From Endomychus coccineus (lineage: Eukaryota > Arthropoda > Insecta > Coleoptera > Endomychidae), in NCBI GenBank assembly GCA_958510875.1, contig OY294070.1:120942703-121006702 (forward strand): a stretch of 64,000 nt of DNA. Reading direction: 5' to 3'. The notes under the pieces are model-generated. The model was not told where the DNA came from. It did no database searches and saw nothing but the letters and a program-made list of their open reading frames with translations. A program made the position numbers and the translations under genes. This document shows positions 12,246-23,149 of the stretch, piece by piece. How positions within the stretch are numbered: position 1 is the first letter of the stretch; each line of letters opens with the position of its first letter.

Positions 12246-13272
12246 TTATTTATTATAAATGGTAAAAGAGCAATTACTACAATTTGCAATATTAATTCCA
12301 ATGGAACCTAGAGTTTTTACAACAGTAGTTGATGATTTTTGGTAAACTTGTAATCCTGTTTGGTTGTTGGCACCAAAAATTGCTTCTGATATTTTTATCT
12401 CTTGCTCTTTCGAATTTTCGATGTAATCTTCAGCAACAGTATTGCTTTTCCATCCGCCATGGCGTTTAACGGTACACAGATCAGCTCCAGAATCAGCCAA
12501 AAATGAAGCAGACGATCGCCGAAAACAATGTCCGGTATATTCTTCAGGGTGAGGTAAATTTAAAAAAGTGGCAATAACTTTTGGCATTTTACCAAAGGTG
12601 TGTATTCCAACGGGTTGTTTTGTGCATTTCTTGTTTTTATAAGTGGCAAAAAAACGTAGATGGTTTGTGTTGCAATGTCGTATTTTCACATATTGTCTGA
12701 CAAGTTCTACCATATTCAATCCTGGGATATTCCCCGAAGTTACAAAAAATTCTCGCATTACTTTTGTTTTTGTATTCGGTAAAGTAATTCTAAAAACGGA
12801 TCCTTCATCTATTATATTTTCAACAAGTATATTTGTCAATTCCTCTCTTCTGCATGCTCCACTTAGTCCAATTATCATAGCAACTTTTTTAAATAAATAT
12901 GTATCATCTGATGCTTCCGTTAAAAACTTTGTAACATCTTGTTTAGCAAAATTTTGGATTTTTTAGGTCTGTAACCTTCTGATTTACGTTTTAGTAATGC
13001 CACCAGCTGTAGGTACTTACTAATATCGACGTTTTTTCTTGTTGATAAAATACTTCTTATCATCGAATAATTCGACCAAAGAGAAGATGGTTTTCTTTCC
13101 TTATAAAGCATTCAAAGTAAGCCAACAATACTTTTTCATGAGTGATATTCTTGATTTTGTTAGCAGAACACCATTCTTCGTACCGATTAAACACCATTTC
13201 ATATACACTCCGTGATTTTTCCGGCAAAAGGGAGTCCACAGAAGGTTAACTACCAGTTTCAGAATCACTCAT
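12246..13272 (-). pseudogene. Crypton-like tyrosine recombinase, disrupted copy
   Basis: The open part, 12878-12246, holds the catalytic domain of a phage-integrase-type tyrosine recombinase. It has an R in GACRREEL (residues 10-11 from its first Met), H-x-x-R in GHCFRR (H117, R120), the HGGW motif (H140, W143) and the nucleophilic tyrosine in AEDYIENS (Y152, codon 12425-12423). The N-terminal part is readable up to ATG at 13272, including VYEMVFNRYEEWCSANKIKN, but is broken by a stop at codon 9 and frameshifts near 13100 and 12960. Related recombinases in insects are assigned to Crypton transposons, which move by strand exchange rather than DDE chemistry. There is no reverse transcriptase nearby, which argues against DIRS or Ngaro. 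The recombinase call is firm; the Crypton label is inferred. Confidence 0.8.
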
Positions 13273-13535
13273 TATTATTTAAATTATATTAAATTCTACG
13301 TGACAATTGTGTTTGACAGCGATAAATAAATATTGCCGTTACAACCTGACGTTGTCAAGGAAATGGCAAAGCACAGCTCACTCACCTACTAATATTTGAA
13401 ACTACACATACACTTACTCCTTTAAAAATAGTTGTCATTGTGACATGTCAAAAATGCAGTTTTTAATTTTTCGAATACGTATTAATATAATTGCCATCAG
13501 ATACAATTTTGTATGTAATACGAATCATAAACAAT

Positions 13536-13597
13536 CATTATGGCACACGTCGTGTTATCGGACTCGGCTACGCCTCGACTTGTACCATAATGATCGT
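13536..13597. repeat. Palindrome with TCATTATGG...CCATAATGA arms
   Basis: Arms ATCATTATGGCACA and TTGTACCATAATGAT enclose a G+C-rich centre containing TCGGACTCGGCTACGCCTCG. The arms are the same words as the palindromes at 12.12-12.18 kb. Confidence 0.5.
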
Positions 13598-13637
13598 CTT
13601 TATATCCTTATTACATAATAGTATATTATTCAACGAG

Positions 13638-13733
13638 CATATTATGGTGGTTATTATTCACGTGGATGAAGTTTACGGCACCAGTCGCAGGCGAGTGTCG
13701 TAAATCATCCAAGTGAATAATAGCCATAATATG
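13638..13733. repeat. Long hairpin of about 96 nt
   Basis: CATATTATGG...TTATTATTCAC..GGATGA pairs with TCATCC..GTGAATAATAGCC.TAATATG over about 29 bp with few mismatches. The loop contains a second nested pair, TTTACGGCAC and GTGTCGTAAA (9 of 10). Farther on, 13927-13954 is a perfect palindrome (TAGTGAATAATGA, TT, TCATTATTCACTA). Confidence 0.65.
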
Positions 13734-14420
13734 CAAGTAGAATACTATACTTTGTCCACGACCCATAAATAATATTTTGATACTAATAAACTTTGCTGTT
13801 GAAACAAGTCGAACCAACAAATTGTTGACGTTTCAAATTAAATTCGATCTGACTTGACGTTTCATAGCACGCTCTATTTTTATCGTATTTGTCTATACGT
13901 TTCTATCATGTTTGTCATATTGATGGTAGTGAATAATGATTTCATTATTCACTAGTGATTAATGGATATCATTATGCCTGAGGAAACACATGCATTATGC
14001 ATATTTTATACAATAGTCGTGGACAAATAACTATTAATGATTTAGAAACCACTAATGAAACACGTTATATTGTAGTCACATTGTATTTCACATTGTATTT
14101 CACAACTCTATGTTTTATACTGACACCTGCTGTCAGGTTGACTTCCGAAATATAGCCTTGTTTTAAATAAATCTGTAACCCTCTCTTTCAGATATACCTA
14201 TTCCTTCCTGGGTCCATTCCGAGGCAACATTTCAGGATGTGTAATGCTTCGTCGTTGCTCCGAAGCGAGAAAAGTCTAAAATCCCTTTGTTGTGAAGTCT
14301 TATTAATATCTCTCTACTTGTAATTGGGATTAGGAAATTAAATTGGAAAAAATTGTGCTGGCCAATTCTCAAAGTGTAAAGGCCAAAATAATATTAAGAA
14401 GAAGATAACCTTGTTTTATA

Positions 14421-16563
14421 CATCGACATATACATATGGACTGCGCGTGGCAATGATAAGCGCGGGTAGTGCCGGCGTGAGAGAGGGGAAAACGAAGAGG
14501 ACTAATACTGTCTTTATCTATCGGCTCGGGACGTAAACATACTAGCTACCAACGAACTCGGATATACTAGAATAAGCTAAAGTCATTTTTGAGTATCGCC
14601 AACATGTCTCTCTCCCACCATACTGTCATCTAGCTTCCCAGCAATCGTGTGGAGAAATAAAGATTGAATAGAGAGATCTTCGATATTGGCACTCGTAACT
14701 CGCCGCCGCTAATCGTGTACCTGCCAAGAAAAGTGACATTTATTTGAAAGTTAGATATGTTGGGATGGAACATGGTAGTAATAATTGCAAACTGTTTCAG
14801 ACATGATCAAGACGACAAAGAGAATATTGATGTTTCAGCACCTAAAAGGTAAAATGTTTAATTAAGAGCATAGCAGTTTTACTAATATATGGTTTTATTT
14901 ATTTTAGAGCAAAACTTTCAGAAAGTGAATATGGGTCAACATCTATGACCAAAAGCAGCGTTTGGTTTGCACCAGTTAATGAGGATATCATGGTTAGTAG
15001 TAATGAAGAGCCCTTAGTTGAATCAGTTTCCGCTTCAATTACTACTACATTTCAACAGCCACTGCAGCCTTCCCCAAAAACTGTATCTAGCAAATCACCA
15101 GAATCGGATACTGCTTTTAGTTTTAGTTGAAATCTAATTTTCATATGCTCTGATATCTTTGTTATAATGTATTAAATGGTTATTTTTTCAGTGAAAATTA
15201 TAAATACTTAAATATTGTCGTTGAAGAGGTTGCTTGTAATACCAAGGAAGGGCAACACATTGATTAAATTATGTATTTATCTTTTTAATATCATAGATTA
15301 GATATCCCCCTAAACATGTTTTAAAGAATGTACTAATGATTTACTAGAATTTACAGGAACAATAAATTGTTAATATTTATTATTAATACGTCAACATTTT
15401 TAGAATTATATTTTCCGCAAGAAAACTTTTCAACAATATACAATATACTTTCTCACATAAATAAATTGACAATTTTTTAGTTAAATAAAACGTTTACAAT
15501 TTTACTAAAACTTTTCTTACTTGTATGTTCCCCATTCATATTGTTAGTTATATACCATCTTACATCGTGAAATCAAGAAAATCAACGCATATTTTGCTCC
15601 CACCTCATAGTCCGATTATTGCAAATGCTTCCTGACAATACGGATGAAATAAAAGCAAAAATGCTGTAGTGGCGATATACCTACTGTACTTTAATATCAG
15701 TAGACAGAATAGAATAAAAGTATATAATCATGTTAAACATCTTTCGGAAAATATACTTATACAGATATGATTTGAAACCAAATTATAGGTTGATGTAGTG
15801 GTGAAAAAAGTGAAACTATTATTGTATTGCAATATAAATTAAATAATTGTGATCTAATAATGTCCTCGATAGAAACAAATGTTTTTCACTGGTTGAGAAT
15901 ATATAAAAATATACTTAATTGCCCAGATGTAGATGAACAAAGTAATAAGCAGCTCATAGTCTGCGCTTCAATATAGTTACTTGCACGCACACATAAATCG
16001 GTGAATGGCAATCACCAAAAGAAGAAACGACCATACAAATTGCTATTATACAAATGTGGTCAGTAAGTGAATCAGTTTAATTGCCAAAATACCAGTCTTT
16101 TTCTGTAAAACATGGAAGAAACCCACATTTGTCATTAACATTATTCTATGTCTACAGCTACACTGTTAATATTGGTTATTAAGTTTTTATTTTTGATGTT
16201 TCAACAGTTTAAAAAAAACGTACCTTACTGCCTTATAAATAGTACGCCTGTGGCGTGGGGTACCCTGGAAATCTGTTTAAAATACCCTATACAATACACG
16301 CCTATGCCGTGGGGTACTATTCCTCTATCCATACTGGATTGCTACACGTCATGTTGGCGATACAAAATTTCCTAGTTGCGAATAGACTGACTAACTCTAG
16401 TATATCCGAGTTCGTTGCTAGCTACAGTCATGTTGCATTTCCATGGCAACGCGATAGATAAAGTAGATAAAGACAGTATTAGTCCTCTTCGTTTTCCCCT
16501 CTCTCGCGCCGGCACTACCAGCGCTTATCATTGCCACGCGCAGTCCATATGTATATGTCGATG
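14421..16563. mobile_element. TIR transposon with perfect 8-bp target duplication, carrying a spliced ORF
   Basis: The left end CATCGACATATACATATGGA (14421) is exactly mirrored at 16563. The inverted repeats stay highly similar for about 100 bp and recognisable for about 200 bp (shared words include GGCAATGATAAGCGC and GAACTCGGATATACTAGA). GTTTTATA flanks both sides (14413-14420 and 16564-16571), a perfect 8-bp target duplication typical of hAT- or P-type elements. No transposase is recognised inside. Instead there is a short spliced reading frame at 14757-15130. The element is 2143 bp and G+C-rich at its ends. Confidence 0.82.
14757..15130 (+). CDS. Small spliced ORF of unknown function inside the TIR element
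   Basis: ATG at 14757 opens 92 nt ending at a donor (14848, GTAAAA). An acceptor (TTTATTTTAG, ending 14907) joins it in frame to 14908-15130 with a TGA stop, giving 104 codons. The spliced junction reads SAPKRAKLSES, a basic cluster that could serve in nuclear import. The rest is serine/threonine/proline-rich (QPSPKTVSSKSPESD) with no recognised domain, so I assign no function. An alternative is that the exon truly begins at 14801 after the acceptor-like CTGTTTCAG, making this the last two exons of a captured host gene. Support comes from the in-frame splice and polar composition. Expression is unproven. Confidence 0.45.
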
Positions 16564-16571
16564 GTTTTATA

Positions 16572-17013
16572 TTGATACTTGCTGTCACATGAACTATCAA
16601 ATTTGACACAGAGTGAAGACATAAGTCATATCGATGACGTCATTTGAATCTCAAAATAAAAATTTCGGACACTTCTGCGGGTTACATATATGAGTGTGGT
16701 ATATATCTATAACCGGAAAACATAGTTGTTATTACGGTTCAATAAAATACCATAATTCCACTTGAAAAAATGAAGATGGATGTCAAATATTACTCGAACG
16801 GGGCTACCGGACCCATTTTTGGCTCGATTACAATGCTTTCCTTACCCTATATACTACGTAAAGCGAGAGGAGTAAAAATTACAAACGACCTAAACACAAA
16901 TTTCTAGTAACCATAACGCAGACTGAGGATGACTGGAATTGAAATGAAAATCAAGACTTATTATCAAAAGAATATATTGGATATCAGGATGTCACGATGA
17001 TGTCGAAATATAT
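16572..17013. other. Spacer, 3' side of the SDR gene
   Basis: No gene recognised. It would include the 3' untranslated region of the minus-strand SDR gene. I could not find a clear AATAAA on that strand close to the stop. Confidence 0.35.
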
Positions 17014-17751
17014 TCAACATGATAAACTTCCCCCATCAATAGCCAAGCTGGTTCCTGTAATCATACTTGCTTTATCACTTAACAAATACAAAACGGCATC
17101 AGTCACTTCCCTAACCTCCCCAAACCGATGGAGTGGAATCCTATCGAGCATTGGTTTCGCCACTTTTGGATCTGACCATCCTAAACGTCCCATGTCGGTC
17201 AGTATAACCGTAGGATTAACACAGTTGACGCGAATATTGTGTGGGCCTAACTCCAAAGCGGCGGCTCTTGTAAAACTGTCAACAGCTCCTTTAGATGCGC
17301 AGTATACAGTGTGATGCATAACACCGGCTATGGATGCCTGCGATGATATATTGACTATAGAACCTGGTAATTTGTTCTTCAAAAGATTCCCCGCAATGAT
17401 TCTGGTAACATTTATCACGGCTTTGGTGTTGATGCCTAAAACTGAATCTACATCATTTTCAGTTATTTTAGTTATTGGTTTTAACCACCCCAAGCCAGCG
17501 TTATTGACCAACAAATCCACATGTCCGACATTCGAAAGAGCCTGTTCCGTGCGAGTCCAATCGCTCAAATCCAATTCAATCGTTTCCAGAGATCCTCCCA
17601 GTTCATTCTTGAGAGATTCCAGTTGTTCTCCAGATCTAGCCACGGCAATAACTTTGGCACCACATTTGTGTAACTGTTTTACAATATCACGTCCAATGCC
17701 CTTACTAGCGCCAGTAACGAGTGCACGCTTCCCAATAAAACTGATCTCCAT
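17014..17751 (-). CDS. Dcxr: L-xylulose reductase-like short-chain dehydrogenase/reductase
   Basis: A complete intronless frame of 245 codons, matching the usual length of about 244 for dicarbonyl/L-xylulose reductases. It has the N-terminal Rossmann motif TGASKGIG (about residues 14-21), a dinucleotide-binding LDLSDW, the structural NNAG motif, and the catalytic triad in NISSQAS...YCASKGA (Ser, Tyr, Lys). The C-terminal region DGGSLSC is typical. VARSGEQL after beta-2 carries an arginine suited to NADPH. The family reduces xylulose and alpha-dicarbonyls with NADPH, usually as a tetramer. Start context AAAATGG is good. The lack of introns raises the possibility of an old retrocopy, but the frame is intact and many insect SDR genes are intronless. 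Subfamily assignment is by sequence resemblance only. Confidence 0.88.
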   Translation of the reverse strand: MEISFIGKRALVTGASKGIGRDIVKQLHKCGAKVIAVARSGEQLESLKNELGGSLETIELDLSDWTRTEQALSNVGHVDLLVNNAGLGWLKPITKITENDVDSVLGINTKAVINVTRIIAGNLLKNKLPGSIVNISSQASIAGVMHHTVYCASKGAVDSFTRAAALELGPHNIRVNCVNPTVILTDMGRLGWSDPKVAKPMLDRIPLHRFGEVREVTDAVLYLLSDKASMITGTSLAIDGGSLSC

Positions 17752-18204
17752 TTTACTTGTGAATTTCTAAAACGACTTTGACGAAATAATCTGGTACTTA
17801 TCTGAGGAGCAGTAAAAAGCAAACTAATTCATCGACCCGATCGGGTGAACGGTTGACTTCATATATTAAAAGTACTCTGCAAGGTCATCGAAACATATTG
17901 ACGTAATAACAATTATAATTCTTATCTAGTTTATTATTTAATATTTACACTGCTAAAACTTGCTCGATAATAAGTACTTGAACAAGTATCATATTATACA
18001 CATAGTAGCACAATAATAATGGAGAGATTTCATAAAATGGTTCTATCACGTTTAAGTTTAAGCAATGTATTATTTTGATGGACAATTCTTGTTAAGACAA
18101 AAATGAAAACGAGAGAACAATTACTTTGTTTTATACTACTTTTAATAATAACATGAAAATGATAAATTATCATAAAGGAACGGCCATCGATTTTTTAAAA
18201 ACGA
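17752..18204. other. 5' flank of the SDR gene, no other feature
   Basis: A+T-rich sequence that should contain the promoter of the minus-strand SDR gene. No clear TATA box or initiator could be assigned with confidence. Confidence 0.3.
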
Positions 18205-18211
18205 GAATCCA

Positions 18212-19773
18212 AGTGGCGGCTCGTGAACTTTTTAAGAGAGGAGGATGGACATAAAAAGTTTTTTTTTTTAAATATACTCTACTCAGCCAATTAATATAAC
18301 TTTTGCACAGCGACCGTACCAGCTACTTCAGTGACAAAATTAATTGTTGCCCAGCAAGAACCAACGTGGAGGTGTAGAGTTTTTTTTGGCAAAAAATTTG
18401 TTTGTTCGTGTTTTGTTTTTTATTTTTTTTCGGATTTTTGATATTTTTTTTTCGGAATTTTTCATATTTTGTTTTTTTTATTAATTTTATTAACTTTTTT
18501 ATGTATTAACGGAATTCTACGGTCTTTAGTTTGAGAAAAATGATCAATAATATTATCATAAAATGTATCATTTTGTTTTAAGTGTTTTACTAAATCTTTT
18601 TCAATAGATATCAAACTATCATTGTATAAACGATTTTGGCCCATTGTATTTCGCATGTAAGTTTTAATTCGTTTGAGAGTAGAAAATGATCTCTCCACCG
18701 ATGCTGACGGGACAGGAATGGTGACTGTCAAACAAAGTAGTTTATAAAACTGAGGTAAAACTTGTTGCAAATCATTGTCTATCATATATTTTATCATATC
18801 GGCGTGAATGTCGTACTGGCCTAACATATCTTTATCCGAGTAGGTATATAACCCATAATTCATTGTGCAGTGCTATTTTATCAAAAAATTTATATTTTAG
18901 AACTAAATTATCTAAAAGTGTATTGGGAACTCTTTTGAAAAAGACTCGAAAAATCTTCTATTCGTCAAGTCGAAAAACTTCAATTCATGTAAATCGGAAA
19001 ATCGAATCTCAATTTGACCTTTAATAGTATCTAAAATTTCATAAAAAAAGTTGTTTATAATGTAGTTTCTTGTCTACCAAATTATATGTTTTCCTCCTTT
19101 AACAATATTCTGTTTACCGGTTAATTTAAACTTGATACTCGATGTAATATGTTCCTGCCATTTTTCATGTCTGTTCAGATGTAAATAGCAAGCAATATAA
19201 TTTATTGTGTATTTCGATTTTGAAAAATACCTGTCATCACTAATCCTTTCAAATCCGGTAAAGGCCGTTTATTTTTAAAGAACACTTTTCTGTAATATGT
19301 TAATCCACTAAATGGATTTTCTAAGATGTCAGCAACTGCACATTTTAACGTTAAATAACTCACGGAACAGATAAATTATAACTTAACCTTACTTCGCGTA
19401 GCGTAACAAAACCAATAACTGACGGAGCACGTGTCTCGTGTCGCCGCCTCGCAGCTCGCAGGGCAGGAAGTAATCGTATTTCGACCGAGTGCGAACGAGA
19501 AGCTAGCCTACAGAGAATGTTGCCATATCCGCTGTTTTACCCTACTTGGCAATTGAACTCGTTGGAAAAACGGCAACTGTGTTGACTACACGTATTTAGC
19601 GTTTGAGATATATAGAGAATCTAGCCTGTGGCCACTGTTGCCAGATTAAAAATAACTACTGAGAACGGGGAATTAATTGTAAAATTTAAAGAATTATCAG
19701 AGAAACAGGAAATAAAATGATCATTAAGATAAATTGGTGAGGAGGCTGAGCCTCCTTCGAGGAGCCGCCACTG
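18212..19773 (-). mobile_element. Defective hAT transposon, copy 2 (inverted relative to copy 1)
   Basis: The termini AGTGGCGGCTCGTGAAC (18212) and GGAGCCGCCACTG (19773) match copy 1 at 2.7-4.4 kb in reverse orientation. The target duplication is GAATCCAT on the right (19774-19781) and GAATCCA on the left (18205-18211). Two bases, the last of the duplication and the first of the TIR, are missing at the left junction. At 1562 bp it is about 95 bp shorter than copy 1. Confidence 0.85.
18462..18863 (-). pseudogene. hAT transposase C-terminal fragment (copy 2)
   Basis: The 133-codon counterpart of the frame in copy 1, with the same dimerisation motif (SASVERSFSTLKRIKTYMRN) and 8 substitutions. 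It shares the same apparent frameshift at its beginning, so the start codon is probably not genuine. No upstream catalytic domain is readable. Confidence 0.72.
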
Positions 19774-19841
19774 GAATCCATTCGAAGTGATTTGAAGCTA
19801 ATAAAAAGATTTATAAGAATGCCTCGTACAATTCTCTAATG

Positions 19842-20145
19842 CGAGGTCAAGGTGAAAAGTCCCTGGAAATTAAAACAAATGGCTACACAATCGAAAATCC
19901 TATGTGACATTTGTGATGTACCATCTTTAACTAGAACGCATTAAAATTTTCAGACTGATATGTCATTCAATAAGGTTATGACACACATCGAAAATAAACA
20001 AACCTTGAAGATTTTTCTAAACATGGAAAAAAGTGAATTTCGCGTCTTGATTAAACATTATTTCTTGCGTGGAAAAAGCATTACGCAAACCACAGCATCG
20101 CTTGTTAAACATTATGAGAACTCTTCACCATCGATTGGAACGATC
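19842..20145 (+). mobile_element. mariner transposon 5' fragment
   Basis: It begins CGAGGTCAAGGTGAAAAGTC and matches the first about 300 bp of the fuller mariner copy at 39359-40609, including the transposase start [11 protein letters not shown] and the helix-turn-helix word ITQTTASLVKHY. It breaks off after the codons for SIGTI and abuts an antisense LINE reverse transcriptase, so the 3' three-quarters are missing. Confidence 0.8.
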
Positions 20146-21317
20146 CCCACCAGAATCTCCAGAGCCCTGGTGGGGCGGTCCTCATGGTCCCCGTTATCCC
20201 CACGCAAGCAAGTCGCTGAGCCTTGTGCAGCTCCAGACGGGACAAAATCGTTTATGTCGCCGCCACCAAACAACGGCTGCGTAGGTTATGATTGGGCGGA
20301 TCATGGTCGTGTAGATCCAGTGCAGAACCTGTGGCCGTAGACCCCATGTTTTCGTGAAGGCTCTCCTGTATGCCCATAAGGATGCAACGGCCTTGTTTAC
20401 CCAGGTTTCCAGGTGCATTTTCCAGCTCAGTTTAGCATCGAGGATAACTCCAAGGTACTTCACCGAGCCTTTCATGCACAGGGATCTTCCAATCAGACGA
20501 ATATCTGGTAGTGGTCCCAGTTTCCGTTTCCTCGTGGAAAAAACCACTTCGGTCTTTTAGGGATTCACCCTCTCTCGACCTGAGACCAGTGATGGCAAAT
20601 GCAGTGTTCTACAGCTCGCACAAGGTAGCCGGGTGTCTTCCGAGGGTCACAGGTGCCAAGTCGTCCGCGTAGGCTTGGGCGTAAAACCCAACCTCATTCA
20701 GCTCAACCAACAAACTGTTCACCACCAGGCAACACAGGAGCGGAGACAGTACTCTTACCTGAGGATACCCTCGGGTGACGTGTGTACATGCGACGCTGCC
20801 ATAATGATGCGCCGTTATCAGTCTCTGCGAGAGCATGGTCTTGAACTCTTGATCCACCTGACCAACCTGTGATCGATTCAGTGTCTCTCCGCAGCATGAC
20901 ACATGGACTCGAAGGAGGTATTGTCAAACACCCCTTCGATATCCAGGAAAACGCCTATGGCGCACTGTCCGAGATTAGATCCTCCGATCTGATAGGCGTA
21001 CTATCGACGGTGATGCGGAAAATCCTTTAATGCGCCGTCTTTGATATACTTATCGATCAGTCTCTCCAGCGCTTTCAAGATAAAGGAGGTGAGGCTGACA
21101 GGGCGGAAAGATTTGGCTTGAGTGAAGTTATTTCTTCCCGCCTTAGGAATGAAAACAACTTTGACCGACCTCCAAAACCTTGGTATAAAGGCAGAGGCGA
21201 TACAAAATCGGAATATCCGGAGCCCCGGGATGGTGATAAGCTCCAAGCCCTCTTGTAAGAGAGCCGGGAAGATCCCATTCTTACCCGGTGATTTGTAGGG
21301 CAGCTGTTTTCGCACTG
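20146..21317 (-). pseudogene. Non-LTR retrotransposon reverse transcriptase (Jockey/R1/I group), degenerate
   Basis: Reading down the minus strand, three shifted frames give ordered RT blocks. 21315-21001 has PYKSPGKNGIF, VVFIPKAGRNNFTQAKSFRP and SFILKALERLIDKYI. 20902-20609 has LSPLLCCLVVNSLL and the catalytic AYADDLA. 20547-20194 has VKYLGVILDAKLSW, the thumb region. Frameshifts between blocks mean it is dead. The local G+C content is higher than in the flanks, as usual for LINEs here. Confidence 0.85.
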
Positions 21318-21530
21318 GACCTCACATGATCATCCCATGAGCGGGTGCTGTTGGTGGTGATCCCGAGCCTTCATATTCCTGAGATCATTATATTGGGGAT
21401 TGTGGGATCCGTCTTCCTGGAGAAGATGCAAGCTTGAGTTTGGATTGCATTAAACTCTACTAGATCATCAGATCCCCATTTCAAAATCTAGATTTGCCAG
21501 ATCTCCATTAACACGTGTCTGTCTTCATTT
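21318..21530 (-). mobile_element. Fragment of a second LINE family, fused to the first
   Basis: The minus strand matches 43400-43620, including the words ATGGGATGATCATGTG and GGATCCCACAATCCC. In-frame SWDDHV resembles the post-catalytic segment of LINE reverse transcriptases. Its family differs from the adjoining RT at 20.1-21.3 kb, so the junction near 21317 is a fusion of two truncated elements. Confidence 0.6.
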
Positions 21531-23149
21531 GATCGTATAGGGTATGTATAAATTCCGAAATATATCGAATCACTTCAAGCCTGTTTGCATTGAGTTTCGA
21601 AAAATCCAGTCAGTTTATCGACTAGTGAAGTATTGCTATTATAAACTCCAGCACTTTGTTTAGTCTAAATCGATATTCGATATGTTTGTTAATTTTAGAT
21701 TTATACGACTTGTACGTGATTCATAAATATCGTAGCTAAAAGTGGCAACATTATTATGGTACGTGAATTATTATTGACAATATGATAGTTTTGATTTAGG
21801 AACAGTGCCAACAAACTCAATATTTTCGATCCAATGTACACTGGTTATATTTTGCCGCAATAAAATATCAATAATGTTCATAACCTGAGGTAACAAGATG
21901 ACAACACATCGAAGAAAAGTTTGTTTGATACTTTAACATTTTAAATAGTATTTACGATTTCATTGTGAATTCAATTTTACCTTTTTATTCGTGTTTTTTG
22001 TTCTTCTCCTTAAACTTCAATTTGTATTTCCAATTCGATAGCCTGAATATTTTATTGAATCATAGACTAGGGATGAGTAAAATTCACAATCGATTCGAAT
22101 TGCAATGTGATAGTTTGATTCGATTGATTAATCGTTTTCTTTCTACCGATGTATCGAATTCAACTCGATTAATCAATAACAGTTAAAAAATACTTCTATT
22201 TGTGGCACAACCACAAGTTTCGAGAAACAAAAGAGTTCAATAATTCATAAGCATTAATTGACTCCTATAGTGTGACGTCACAACCACATCTTTCAGTGTC
22301 GTAGATTTAAATTGGTCTTTATTTCATTACACAAGGATTATTATATAACATAGTTACATTGATTCGTAGGTAACTTTAAGTAGGTAATTCTGTAAGAACT
22401 GTAATTTCTGTAATCTGAATAATTTGCTCTTATTTTGAATAAAAATTGTCAAGTTTTACATAATAATTTATACATAATTTCAATTTTTGAAAAATAATGA
22501 AGCAAACATTATCAGATGTTCCAAGAATACCATCTTCGCATTGTAAGTTCTCAAATATTTGTTATATGAGATAATTAATTGAATAAAACTTATAAAGGGA
22601 AAAACTGAGTAGAGAATGAATGACGTTCACGTGAGAAGCCCGTAGCACGCGAGTTAGAAAAGTGCAACCTGGTTGTACCTAATACGGCTTTACGACGACT
22701 TTTCGCGTGCCGTTTTCGCTCCATGTAGTTAGATTTAGTATCGGACCGTACCCGAAGGCCCTTCTTTTTTCGATAAATGTCCATTAAATAGGAAAATTTA
22801 ATTAAAACAGTTTGAGCTATTCTCAGATCTCAGCTACGCGCGTCTAACGTGCGACGTACCAAAGGGAATTTTCTCGCGACTAAAATTTGCAACAAAAAGG
22901 GTAAAAGCTAGCGGGCCATAGCCAAAAACACTTTATTACAACTGGCGCCGGTCGCACGAGGCAAGAAACGGCCCCAAATTAACAAGACCGAGGTAAAATG
23001 TATAAACTCTAACTTATGCGCAGCGAGCTCCTCGAGGCATATGTCAAAATGATTTCGTTCGTAGCTAATTACATAGGACGTCTGGCGTTCATGCAATTAT
23101 GTTTTTAGATAATTCGAACCTTCTAATTTCGATAGGCCACGTGAAAATC
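21531..23149. other. No gene recognised; G+C-rich island in the second half
   Basis: 21531-22590 is A+T-rich with no feature. 22600-23130 is richer in G+C and CpG. It holds the motif CTGGCGCCGGTCGCACGAGG near 22941, which resembles an LTR 3' end followed by a primer-binding site. No long reading frame and no second LTR are visible, so this is only a hint of an LTR-retroelement relic. Confidence 0.3.

Noticed and set aside
17330..17770. 146-codon frame on the plus strand opposite the SDR gene
   Set aside because: It is the antisense shadow of a conserved coding sequence.
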